Below, piece by piece: positions 12,111-22,955 of a stretch of 64,000 nt of DNA. This stretch comes from Blattamonas nauphoetae. Lineage: Eukaryota; Preaxostyla; Oxymonadida. The position numbers and the translations under genes were made by a program. The DNA lies in contig JARBJD010000211.1 in NCBI GenBank assembly GCA_033064195.1, positions 62,001 through 126,000 of the forward strand, read 5' to 3'. How positions within the stretch are numbered: the stretch's first letter is position 1; each line of letters opens with the position of its first letter. The notes under the pieces are model-generated. The model was given only the letters and a program-made list of their open reading frames with translations, was not told where the DNA came from and searched no databases.

Positions 12111-13977
12111 ATGATGCTCAAATCTCTTCTCGCTCTTGTGACTGGTTTGTTTCGACTTGATTTCCTTCCATGTTGTTGATGATTTGAACAGAAACCGATT
12201 GGGCCCTCTCAACAATTCTTGCAATAGATTACATTAAACCTCTTGAGCAATATTGTGAACAGGCACAACCATGTGAGGTTCCTGTGTGATTCTTGTTTCG
12301 TCATCCTTTCTCAGATTGCACTCCCAAAATTGATGGTTCTCATTGGTTTTTCAATGTTCCTCGCAATTCATTTTCATAATATGTTCTGTCAGGGAAATCA
12401 TCAGAAGGTGAATTGGATCGAATCTGTGAATCGTCACTTCCTTCGTTCCTGCTCGATTGGATGATCTTAATTTGGGATGACAACATCCTCACTGCAGTTT
12501 TCTCTCCCTTATTTTTCTATTTGTTTCTCGTTCCAGAACGGAGATTGTTTGTTGATGATGACATCCACTCCTCGATCGTCTTCCGCCTTCCTCGCCCATC
12601 ACAAAACCAACATTCTCGCAGTTCTGGATCATTTGAAGAGTTCAATGTCATCTTTTCCGCTTTTAAAGATTATCGCCAATCTGTGTTTCTCCCCACAACT
12701 CGACGTGTCGAAGAATGCTCTCAACGTGCTCTCCAAACGATGCGAATCTGGTTCAGAAACAATCAACTTCCTCCGAACACTAAATGTGCCTTCTGGTTCG
12801 ACTGAAAGTTCGTCGGAGCTTGTCCCGTTCGCCGAACGACTGTGTTCCACACTGGCCGCGAATGTTTTGGAAATGAAGTCGTTCTTCACCATATCACCAC
12901 TTCTCACTGGAAATGCTGTTTTGGAGATGCTTTCTGAAGGATTGTCTCTCCTCAACTCACTTCTCTTACGCTCATACGATCTTTTTGTTGATGTGTGTCT
13001 TTGTCTCTTCTCATCTTGTCCAGATTCTGATCAAGTGCGACTTTGTTCCTCTTCTCAAATCAACCATCATCGCCTGCCTCGATCTACTTGAGACTGAGAA
13101 GAATGAATCGATTTGTCCGTCTGCAGACCGAAATAGCAGGTTGATCCAAATTCTAGACAGGTCGTGGAACTGTGCAGGGAACAGTCTCTGTGCCGGTCGG
13201 GAATCACTCCGTCGAGCTGTCGAATCTGCCTTCTCCGATGTCTCACAGCTGTGCTCACTTTTGGAGCGAACTTGTAATCACTCTTCACCGACACACCACT
13301 CTCATCTGACAATGATTGTCAACATCGGCTACTCTCTCCCTCGCCTGATTCCTCGCTTGGTGGAAGAGAATCTTGTCGAGCGTGTGATCGACACATCCAA
13401 ACCGATGGCAGTTCCAACAACACATGGTCCTTTCCATTTGAGCCTCATCTGGGCCATCATCAACTTGATGCAGGATCCAAAAGACATCACGAAAAATTGG
13501 GAAGAGCGGAAGAGAATCAGAAAGTTGCAGTTTGAACGTGTGTTAAAACCAGCCAAGCAATATCTGCAGTTCATTCTCCAGCGAGAGGAGTTCGTTCCAA
13601 CTGATGATCAAAGAGGGAAGAATCTGCCTTTTCTCATTTTTCAACTTTTGACGCAGACATTGCTACTGGAGAGAGAGATGTTGGAAGTTGGTGAAAGTGT
13701 GGAGGCAGGAAGAGAGGAGTGGGAAGTGGGGTGGTTGGTGGAGAAGACAAACGAGGAAGATTTGGGGGAGAGACTGAAGGAGATCAGAGAAGACGATGTG
13801 AAAATGAAGACGAATGAGAAAGAGAGATGGAAGAAGCGAGTTGAGAGACAACGAGAAGCAGGACATGAAGATGCGATGGAAGGATGGCTGATGCGAAAGG
13901 ACACCCGACCAAGATCAGAGATTGTGGAGTACGTTGGATGTGTGGGAAATGAGAATGGGATGAATGTGAGCTTTTGA
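12111..13977 (+). CDS. R1: six-exon helical protein, family R
   Basis: Exons are 12111-12144, 12192-12283, 12315-12345, 12393-12496, 12537-12992 and 13024-13977, giving about 556 residues with a TGA stop. The five introns are 47, 31, 47, 40 and 31 nt, all GT-AG with pyrimidine-rich 3' ends, and most change the frame, so the model is forced by the reading frames. The same structure holds in the other six copies. The protein starts MMLKSLLALVTETDWALS, then carries DYIKPLEQYCEQ, a Leu-rich helical middle, the block LKPAKQYLQFILQREEF, and a strongly charged C-terminal helix (EEWEVGWLVEKTNEED, then RWKKRVERQREAGHEDAMEG). It lacks about 20 residues in exon 5 that other copies have. No catalytic motif or signal peptide is seen. 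It is probably an ARM/HEAT-like scaffold; function unknown. It was duplicated in tandem with R2. Confidence 0.75.
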
Positions 13978-14622
13978 TCAATCGTGATTTCTCGTATCGA
14001 CTGTTCATCTGTGACTGGTTTTAAATGACTTTGCCTCCGTCAAGCATATATTCCACTTCTTCCTTATTGTCAACACACTGCTTGGCGAAGGACCTCCACA
14101 ATCCGTTTGTGGAAGGGTTTAATGTGTATGCTGAGGAGGCTGAAGGGGAGTTGGGACAAATTGCACGGGTGTCGCTGATTGAATGACTTGTTTTGGAGGA
14201 TTGGATTTGTTGATTTGTTGGTTCTTGTTTGTATTCTCAAATGTGACTCTTCTTTTCATTTCATGGACGTCCATGCATGGTCTTCGCGAAACTGTTGGAA
14301 GGTGACAATGATTCATTCATATCACAGCTTAATCTGGCACACAGAAGACACTCAAAACTGATCAAACCATACAACCAAGTTCTCTCAATCGAGCCCGTTC
14401 TGTCCACTGTTGAATCGACATTCCTGACATCTTATCGGCTCTTCATCGCTCCTAACTACAATGCATGTTGACAAGAATTCTATCACTCCCCAAATTGACA
14501 ACGCCAAAACTGAACAAACAGTTTGACGGCTTTCTCTCGGTATCATTCTGAAACGTTACCAGAACTTGGTCGATGTTTTTCTAAGCCAGATATGTGGTGA
14601 GTACAAATCACTCCGTCCATTG
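13978..14622 (+). repeat. Duplicated DOCK 3' end (about 14072-14520) between R1 and R2
   Basis: From about 14072 the sequence repeats the last 35 codons of DOCK (FVEGFNVYAEEAEGELGQIARVSLIE, nt 14108-14185) and its 3' flank, nearly identical to 11565-12010. The piece is a non-functional by-product of a tandem duplication of about 2.5 kb that also produced R2 from R1 or the reverse. The stretch 13978-14071 is not duplicated and shows nothing. 14515-14622 is the conserved R upstream block. Confidence 0.85.
14515..14622 (+). promoter_or_regulatory. Conserved R-gene upstream block
   Basis: This 108-bp non-coding block begins with AACAAACAGTTTGACG and ends with CACTCCGTC before the R2 start codon. 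Related sequence lies immediately upstream of the R1, R3, R4, R5, R6 and R7 first exons (for R7 at about 57686-57790 on the minus strand), while flanking DNA differs. The role is inferred from conservation only. Confidence 0.4.
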
Positions 14623-16557
14623 ATGTTGAATAGTCTCCTCGTTCTCGTGATTGGTTTGTCTCGACTTGATTTCCATGCTGTTGATGATTATCACAGAGTC
14701 TGATTGGGCCCTCTCAGCGATTCTTAAAGTGGATTACATCAAACCTCTTGAGGAATATTGTGAACAAACTCAACCATGTGATGTTCCAGTGTGATTCTTT
14801 TGTTGTCATCATTTCTCAGACTTCTCTCCCAAAATTGTTGACTCTCATCGGTCTGTCGATGTTTTTTGTTCATTTTGACTCTTTTTCATGATTTCTTCGA
14901 TCAGGGAAGTCATCTGAAGGTGAATGTCTTCGAATCTGTGAATCGTCGATTCCGTCCTTCCTTCTTGATTGGATAATCTCAATTTCGGATAAAGATGTGA
15001 TCAAAGAGGTTTTTCTTCTTCCATCTTTCTATCATCTTGTTCCAGATCGAAGATTGTCTGTTGTTGTTCACTTCCACACCTCGATCATCTTCCTCCTTCC
15101 TCGCCCACCACAAAACCAATATTCTCTCATTTATCGATCGATGTGAGAGTAAAACGTCATCTGTTCAACAGTTGAAGATTCTGATCCATTTTTATCTCTC
15201 CTCACAACTTGACGTGTCGAAGATGGCTCTCAAAGCACTCTCCACACACAGCCAGTCTGATCATTCAACTAGCTACTTCCTCCGAACACACAAAGTGCCT
15301 TGTAACTCCACTGGCAGTTCTTCGGAGCTTGTCCCGTTCGCAGGACGGCTGTGTTCCACACTGGCCGAGCATGTTTCGGAGTTGAAGTCACTCCTCACCG
15401 AATCTTCAGCTTCGGATGCACCCATCTCTGGTCTCTCCGCCACCCTTCCATCCGAATCACCACTTCTCAGCGGAAACACTGTTTTGGAAATCCTTTGTGA
15501 AGGACTCTCTCTCCTCAACTCACTTCTCTCAGACATGGACTACACCTTTAACAACGTGTGCCCAATTGCTTCTCATATTGTCCAGATTCTGATCACGCAC
15601 GACTTTGTTCCTCTTCTCAAAACAACCATCATCGCCTGCCTCGATCTGCTTGAGCAGTTGAAAACTGAGTCGGTTTGTCCACCTACAAGACAAATCGCCC
15701 TGCTGACGAAAGTTCTCGACAGTTCGTGGAACTGTGCTGCTTCCTGTCTCTCTTCTTTACAGAAATCACTCCATCCAGTTGTCGAATCCGCCTTCTTCGA
15801 TGTCCCGCAGCTGTGCTCACTTTTGGAGCGAACCTGTCATCACCCTTCACCAACAGACACCTCTCATCTTGAAATGATCATCAATCTCGCCTCCACTCTT
15901 CCTCACCTGGTTCCTCGCTTACTGGAAGAGAATCTGGTTCAACGAGTGATCTATACCACCAAGCTGATGGCAGTCCCAACAACAAACAGTTATTTCCATC
16001 TGTATCTCATCTGGACCATCAAAAACTTGATTAGGATTCCGAAAGAAATCACAAAAGACGAAGACGAACTGAAGAGAATCCGAATGCTTCAGTTTGAACG
16101 AGTGGTGAAACCAGCCAAACAATATCTGCAGTGCATTCTTCAGCGAGAGGACTTCATTCCGGAGGCCAAGTCAAGGAACTATGATCTGTCGATGATGATT
16201 AGACTTGTTTTGGAACAAACATTGGCACTCGAGCGAGAATTGTTCGAAGATGGTGAGATTGTGGAGACAGGAAGAGAGGAGTGGGAAGTGGGGTGGTTGG
16301 TGGAGAAGACAAACGAGAAAGATGTAAAAGTGAGAATGAAGATGATCAGAGAAGACGATGAGAAAATGAAGAAGGATGAGAAGTCGAGATGGAAGAAACG
16401 AGTGGAGAGACTTCGAGAAGCAGGATATGAAGATGCGTTGGAAGGATGGCTGACGCGAAGTGACTGGAGAACACGACAAGTGATTGTGGACTACGTCGAA
16501 CCTGTGGGTGAGGAGAGTGGGCTGAACAACATCGTATGGACAGGATGGAGAGATTGA
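14623..16557 (+). CDS. R2: six-exon helical protein, family R
   Basis: Exons are 14623-14653, 14697-14788, 14820-14850, 14905-15008, 15046-15555 and 15586-16557, about 579 residues, TGA stop. Introns are 43, 31, 54, 37 and 30 nt. The last, 15556-15585, is 30 nt and leaves the frame open if retained, but its position and ends match the frame-shifting 31-nt intron in the paralogues. The start MLNSLLVLVIESDWALS follows the conserved upstream block. The middle and C-terminal blocks are as in R1, with LRECILQRED-type helices and EEWEVGWLVEKTNEKD. The reading frame is intact throughout, so this is likely an active gene. Function unknown. Its stop lies about 84 bp before the first visible exon of gene X. 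Confidence 0.75.
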
Positions 16558-16640
16558 GGAGAATAGATTCCGACATTCCGATTTTCCCGAGTTTTGTTCA
16601 AAGACATCTTCACTCTCAACCCTCTCTTCTTCTGCTCCAG

Positions 16641-19068
16641 ACCACATATTTCAACTCTTTGCTGATGCCCATCTGAACACAATCAACGCCCATTTCGATG
16701 ACGCTGTGAACCAAATCCGAATTGCGTCTGATTCTTCAGTGAATTCTCACTGCCTGGATTTTGGACGTCGAAGCAAGGATTGGTCAACATTCCTCGGAAG
16801 TGTGAAGACAATCATCGAAAACAAGCAAATCGAACCGAGCGTGAGAGAGAAGGCGAACAGCTGGTTGACTGTTTTGGTGATGTGTGCACTGAGCACCGAT
16901 TGCGCTTTGTCAGACACGGCTCTCACTCTGCTCTCACTCTGCTCTCACTCTGCCTCGAACTGACTCCGAAACAAGTCAACGCACTGTTCTTCCACACTCC
17001 TCCCACCCTTCCTGCCCTCTCCTCCAGTTTGGACACATTCGAAGAGATGAAGCAATCGGACAACACAGACGATTCCGAACACAAAAAGGAAACTGGAGAC
17101 TCGAAGGACGGTTCGCCAGACTGCAGAGAAGATGCAGATGTCAAAACCGAAGAATCGGAGCCGCAGCATCAATCACTGTGTGCTGCAATCGCTCATTTGT
17201 TGGGTCAGGGACAATTGAGGGGACAACCAGCTTCATTCCAACACACGTCCCTTTCAGACGTCGTGCAACTGATGCTCGCGAATTGTGCAACTCGCACACT
17301 CTTCCGGATCACTCCCAATCCCGTCTCTTTCACGTTCTTCTCACCGGAATTCAGAGAAAGGGACGATCTGACGGAACGGATTTGGATGAAAAACACTCTG
17401 CCTTCCACATTATCGGCTCTGGTCACTCTCACTCACCGTTTCATCCATTCGATCTCCCTCCCACAACAATCTGAACACAAAATGGAAACTGGAGACTCGA
17501 AGGACGATTCGCCGGACAATGCAACAAGAATTGTCAACTCGCTGATCCATCTCCTCCCATTCCTTGACATAAAGACTGCAGTCTCTCTTGTTGGCAATTT
17601 TCCTTCTCTGATTGGACGAATGCCGATGGAAGAGAGGTCACAGGCAATTCTTGCTCTCACCGCCATTCTCACATCTGAATCGTATCGAATCCATCCTCAA
17701 AACTTTCGGAAAGTGAGAAATTGCTTCAACACCATTTTTATGTTATCTCCTTTCACAATTCAAAGCGAAGTGATATCACACCTCAGTCAAGCGCTTTCTT
17801 TCCGTCTCGAATCATCGGAAGGAGAAGACAGGTGGCGATACATCACACAATTAACGTCTCTCATGCCAATCGATAAAACACAACGGAAGATGATGCTTGC
17901 TTCCGCTGTGAATGAAGACCAGGCCCTCTTCATCATCAACACCCTCTCGTCCGACAACACAGAGTCTGACAATTTTAGAAAGCTTGTGATGAAACCTGCC
18001 GACGGGCCGTTTCATCTGCTTCCTCGCCTCTTCGACATTGGTGCTGAAGCGAAGACAGGAAAGTTGGGGGTTGCTCTGTGGAGGTCGCTGGACGAGCATA
18101 GGAACAAGAAACTGTTCAGTTCCATCTGCAACCATCCTTATCTGAGGACGCCGAACAAGACGTTCCTAAACTGGATTCTGGGAAGACTGGATGAGCTCGC
18201 CAGCATCCTCAAGACCAGACCCGAAGAGACGTTTGTTCTGAAATCAGATGACAAAGAAGCGAATGCTCTCGTCATCTATGCATCGCTTCTTTTGGATGTG
18301 TTGAGATGGTCTTCTGCTGATCTCACACAATTCATTCCTGTCCTCTCTTCGTTCTTGCTCATCCGCAGAATGAACGTTCTGTTGGCTGTTCTTCCAGTCT
18401 TGCTCGAAATTGAGAAGAAGACAGCCAGCACATCCACACCTTTCTCACTCTCCTCGTTTTCCATCCCCTTCGTCCCCGCTTTCAAACCCAAACCAGACAT
18501 TTTCTCCAATTCTTGTCCTCTCCTCACAATTTTCGCTCACCAACTTCTCATCTTCACACTCTATAATCAACTGTGGAGAAATCGAGATCGGATTTCAGTC
18601 ATGAATCTTCCGACAGAGACAAGACTTCAACTGAATCAAGCAGGACTGAACATCGCCTGCTCAGTTTTGGATTCGCTTCAGAAAACCGAGTTTGGTCATC
18701 TTCCCCAACCAATCAGAGTTTCAGGGACAATCGACACAAACGTCTTTCCTTTGGTCACCCCTCATGATCTCTGCGATGCCATGGAATTGTTTTTCACCGT
18801 TCTCCCAAACTCGTTGGATGCCGAAGTGCTCCCTCTTCTGGCGCCACATCTCTCCCGCCTCGTCGTTCTCTTCAGCTGTACTTCTCCAGACCTCATCGCA
18901 CAACACCAAACCCTCCAATTCTTCACTCCCCTCATCCGCACAATCACGTCCCTCCCTTCTGAATCTCAGTCTCATCCTGCTGTCTCCGCTCTTCTCGCAA
19001 AGCTGGCGTTTGTCATCCCTCGTTTCTCAAACTTGTCGAGCATTCCAATTGTGTCACTTTTACTATAA
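16641..19068 (+). pseudogene. Gene X: fragment of a large helical protein, broken by an 11-bp repeat expansion
   Basis: A probable splice acceptor (TCTTCTGCTCCAG, ending 16640) opens a frame HIFQLFADAHLNTIN that reads to about 16950. A second frame then continues from LELTPKQVNALFF to a TAA at 19066. The frames meet at three copies of the 11-bp unit TCTCACTCTGC (about 16919-16953); two copies would give one continuous frame. About 800 residues are seen, almost entirely helical, with an acidic low-complexity stretch that repeats EHKxETGDSKDxSPD twice (near nt 17081 and 17473). No domain is recognised; a HEAT-like solenoid of a large complex or ligase is possible. The 5' part is missing because the R1/R2 duplication abuts it. 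The 3' end meets a minisatellite and the R3 remnant. Confidence 0.55.
16919..16953. repeat. Three copies of an 11-bp tandem repeat inside gene X
   Basis: Unit TCTCACTCTGC, three adjacent copies. Because 11 is not a multiple of three, one extra copy shifts the frame of gene X by two. Confidence 0.85.
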
Positions 19069-19295
19069 CCGGCAAATCATGAAAATGAGACATCTGGTCA
19101 ATTTGGAAGGGCATTGCGAGCAGAGGGATGCGAGGACAGGATGGACGAGGCGATTGAAGGAGAAAGTTGGGAGGGTCTGATGCAGTTTGGAGCGAACTGT
19201 TGTCTGACCAGAAAGGCTTTACTGGAAATACAAAGACAATTTGAAAATACCCAACTGGTAGAACTGTTTGGACCCAACCCCTTTTCGGTTGAGAG
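19069..19295 (+). other. Tail of gene X region before the minisatellite
   Basis: After the TAA at 19066 the same frame stays open again and would read a mixed sequence including LLEIQRQFENTQLVELFG before entering the minisatellite. It may be the original C-terminal end of gene X beyond an acquired stop, or non-coding. The possible 39-nt intron covering the stop has an atypical purine-rich 3' end, so I do not accept it. Confidence 0.3.
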
Positions 19296-19489
19296 ACAAC
19301 CATTTGGACCACGAGGAGGAGAAACACAAATAAATGCATTTGGATCGCGAGGAGGAGAAACACAAGGAAATGCATTTGGATCGCGAGGAGGAGACACACA
19401 AGGAAATGCATTTGGATCGCGAGGAGGAGACACACAAGGAAGTGCATTTGGATCGCGAGGAGGAGACACACAAGGAAATGCATTTGGAT
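19296..19489. repeat. 36-bp minisatellite, about 5.5 copies
   Basis: The unit reads AFGSRGGDTQGN on the plus strand and SKCISLCVSSSR on the minus strand, and is open on both. Copies differ at a few bases. It lies exactly where R3 loses similarity to its paralogues, so it marks the breakpoint joining gene X (plus) to the R3 remnant (minus). Confidence 0.9.
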
Positions 19490-19490
19490 G

Positions 19491-21281
19491 TGTTGATCAC
19501 TCGTTGAACCAGATTCTCTTCCAGCAAGCGAGGAACAAATCGAGGGAGAGTAGATGTGAGATTGATGATCATTCGAAGATGAGCGAATGATGTTGGCGAA
19601 GAGTGGCAGCAGGTTCGCTCCAAAAGTGAGCATAGCTGCGGAACATCGGAGAAGGCAGACTCGCAAGCTCGAAGGAGTGCGCTGAGATAGATACAGAGAG
19701 AGTCAGCAGTACAGTTCCACGAACAATCGAGCACTGTGATCAACTGAGCAGTTCGGCCAGCAGATGGACAATTCGATTCAGTTTTCTGCTGGTCAAGCAG
19801 ATCGAGGCAGGCGATGATGGTTGATTTGATGAGAGGAACAAATTGGCTGTAGAAGAAAAACTGGACAAGATGAGAAGAGACAAAGGCACACGTCAAAAAA
19901 GGTGAGAGCATCTGGTTGGAGAAGTGAGGTGAAGAGAGAGAATCCTTCACAAAGTACTTCCAGAACAGCGTTTCGGGTGAGAATTGATGATTCGGAGGGA
20001 AGTGTTGCGGAGAGAGCAGAGATGGTTCCATCCGAAGCTGACCATTCGGTGAAGAGTGACTTCATTTTCGAAACATGCTCGGCCAGTGTGGAATACAGCC
20101 GTTCGTCGAACGGGACAAGCTCCGACGAACTTTCAGTCGAACCAGAAGGCACTATGAGTGTTTCGAGGAAGGAGCGTGTTTCTGAAGTACGGTTGCTTTG
20201 TGTGGAGAGCACTTCGAGAGCCATCTTCGAGGCTTCGAGTTGTGGGGAGAAACACAGTTGCGCCAGAATCGACAAATGTGGAATGGATGATTTCTGATTC
20301 TTTGAATGATCAATAAATGCGAGAAATTGGGTTTTGTGGTGGGCGAGGAAGGCGGATGACGATCGAAGTGTGGATGTCCACAACGAAAGACAATTTCCGA
20401 TCTGGGACAAAATGATGGAAAAATAAGAGAAGAAAAACTTCAGTGAGTATGTTTTCATCCGAAATTGAGATTAACCATTTGAGAAAGAAGGACGGAATCG
20501 ACGATTCACAAATGCGAAGACATTCGTCTTCCGATGATTTGTGTAGTTCTCAATTAAATAATCCTCGCGTCACAAAATCGTACTGACGCAGTAATTCTCC
20601 TAAAAAATTATCTTTCTTCGTTTATCATCCCTAAATACATCATTTCTGAACTTTTTTCAATTTCATAAAAACATAGAAGTTGTCACGATCAACTCTGAAA
20701 TCTCACGTTTTTTCAATTTTTCTCTTTAATGGATGTATTTTGTCCATTGTTTCACATAGAGACCTCTTTTTTTGTTGTTTTCCATCCTTTCCCTGTCTTT
20801 GAACTTGTTTTGCAATAAAAAGTGTGCAAAAATGTGCTGATCTTAGAAAGGCCATTTCATGCGCGATCAGGCTTGAAATCTATAAATTCACCTTTCTTAT
20901 GTGTACTCAACAACTAAATCTGAATTCAGTAAAATTTGATTTTTTTCCACGCTCATATATTATTTGCATCATTTCATTGAGATTTACACATTTCCCTGAT
21001 CGAAAGAATAGTGAAGAAGAGTCAAAATGAACACAAATAATAGACAGACCAATCAGAGACAACAATTTTGGGAGAGTAATCTGAGAAATGATGACAATAA
21101 AAGAATCACACTGGAACATCACATGGTTGTGTCTTTGAACAATATTCCTCAAGAGGTTTGATGTACTCCACATCGCGAATTGTTGAGAGGGCCCAATCAG
21201 ATTCTGTCAAAATCATCAACGAGAGTGAAGGAGTGAGAAGGCGGGAATACCAGAGGCAAGAACGAGGAGACTATTCAACAC
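19491..21281 (-). pseudogene. R3: family R copy, truncated, carrying a short element insertion
   Basis: Minus-strand exons align as 21281-21251, 21203-21112, 21080-21050, 20995-20994 plus 20540-20439 (exon 4, split), 20401-19892 and 19860 to about 19491. The start codon is GTG where intact copies have ATG. Exon 4 is interrupted by a 449-bp inverted-repeat element. The protein stops resembling other copies after LVQRVINTSK, where the minisatellite begins, so the conserved C-terminal charged helix is gone. Introns retain the family sizes (47, 31, 54, 37, 31 nt). Three separate lesions make this a clear pseudogene, although exon 5 remains open. Confidence 0.8.
20541..20989. mobile_element. 449-bp MITE-like element in R3 exon 4, 4-bp TSD
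   Basis: Ends are imperfect inverted repeats: GTGTAGTTCTCAATTAAAT at the left and, read inward from the right, GTGTAAATCTCAATGAAAT. It is flanked by ATTT at 20537-20540 and 20990-20993. Removing the element and one ATTT restores exon 4 to exactly 104 nt, the length in all paralogues, which proves insertion. The interior is AT-rich with no gene. Superfamily undetermined. Confidence 0.85.
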
Positions 21282-22955
21282 TGCTGGACGGAGTGGTTTG
21301 CAATCACCACATATCTGACGTAGAATCGCTTCGACCGAGTTCTGCAAACAGTTCAGAATGATACAGAGATAAAGATGTCAAACTGTCTGGTTCACTTTTG
21401 CAATGTCAATTTGGGGAGTGGTTGGATTTTGGGAGGTGAACATGGAATTTCTGGGCTAGTAATAGATGGGAAGATGTCTGAAAAGTATACCTGTCTGACA
21501 TGACATGACAGACCTATTTTTCGCAAAATCGTTGACATGTCATGACATGAAGGTTTTTAATTATGGGTCCGAGATCTTTTCACTTTTCCTTGAATAAGAT
21601 GATAATCAAGTCAATTCGAAATCCACGAGACATTATTGTGATTTTAGTCCAGTTTGATGTGGCAAGTGTTGTAATTTACTGCCTTCTCGGTCAAATCATC
21701 ACTTTATTGTGTGAATCATGGGATGATCGTGAGCCACAAGCTGAACAGGCTATTTCTGCTCTTCTATCGGATTTCTTCGATTATCCGTTGTCCATCAGTG
21801 CATTGTGAGTTGGAACCTAACACAATCTCATCCTGGTATCGACAATCGATCTTTTGGTGCCCTTCCGTGTCTTTACGACAAGATTGGAACGATTCTGTTT
21901 GACTTTTACCTGTTCACAGCATCATTATGGTAGTTTTCCAGATTTTGGTCATCACACTCACACCGATCACAAGTCGTCTCCAAGTCATCTGAAAGCTATC
22001 ATTGACCTGCAAAGAACAGAACCACGAGACACAAATTTGCTTTTTTCACAAATACACATCAAATCGACATCCTTCTTTGATACAAGCAGACCTAGATTTG
22101 TTCAATCCCCATTCCACATGTGCCTCTGTCAAAACATCATCCTCGATTCTTGAATTCGCTCGTTTATTCGTCTGAATGTTCATTCAACCGACATTCTCAT
22201 GATCTGTATGTTCTCTTGACTACTTTTCTTCATTATTTTCCCGTTGATCAGCCTGTTCTATCACAGAACAGCGAGTCTCTCTACATTGCCAAAAAATCCG
22301 GTGATATCTGCAAGAGAAGAGGGATTCAAACCATGTTCCTCCTTTTTCAGTGGTATATCGCATTCTTTCATCATTCATTATGTTTAGAGTCCACATCTCC
22401 CCTCCTCACCATGTCGACGTTGATTTTCATTCAAATGGTTCAGTGAACCGACCTCGACTCTTCAATGATGAAAAAAGCCATAGTTGTGATCCAATCAAAC
22501 CATCTCTCTTGTCTCTATAGTCTTGATCCGTCTGTCACACGATCCAATTACCAACCTACTTTTTCGCATCATCTTTGAGATATATCTCAACAAACAGTCT
22601 TATTCTGTCTTTTTTGACATTGTATGTTCCAATACAGAAATTTTAAAATCACATTTCATCATCATTACAGTGTTGTTATGAATTTTTCATCAAGCACTAC
22701 CGCATCAGTCTCTACCGGAATGGCTTTCCAAATCGAAGGAAAATGAGATTTCAACATGTTTCAAACTACCTAGAGCACAATCCGAGAGCTTGACAAGATC
22801 ATGTTGTGATCAAATCCCATAGACAGAAATTATTGACATTTTGACATCCAAAAAACTCTGTCACACAGGTATACTGAAAAGTCGATAAAAAGTCAAGATT
22901 AATGAACGGCGATTGGGAAAGGAGCAGACAAGTGATCCAGCCCAAGTTAGACTTC
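21282..22955. other. Spacer between R3 and the first ATM-like fragment
   Basis: The first 120 bp are the R upstream block. Near 21485-21550 there is a cluster of TGACA motifs with a small palindrome (GTCTGACATGACATGACAGAC lies at about 21493-21513). A frame at 21563-21808 (IIVILVQFDVASVV, then LLCESWDDREPQAE) looks protein-like and may be a decayed gene fragment, but I recognise no family. From about 22870 the sequence matches the ATM 5' flank. No other feature is visible. Confidence 0.4.

Noticed and set aside
19049-19087. A 39-nt intron that would remove the TAA at the end of gene X
   Set aside because: GT and AG are present, but the 3' end is purine-rich, unlike all other introns here, and no homologue confirms it.
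21485-21550. TGACA cluster and small palindrome considered as an operator or element end
   Set aside because: No partner repeat or duplication was found; treated as simple sequence.
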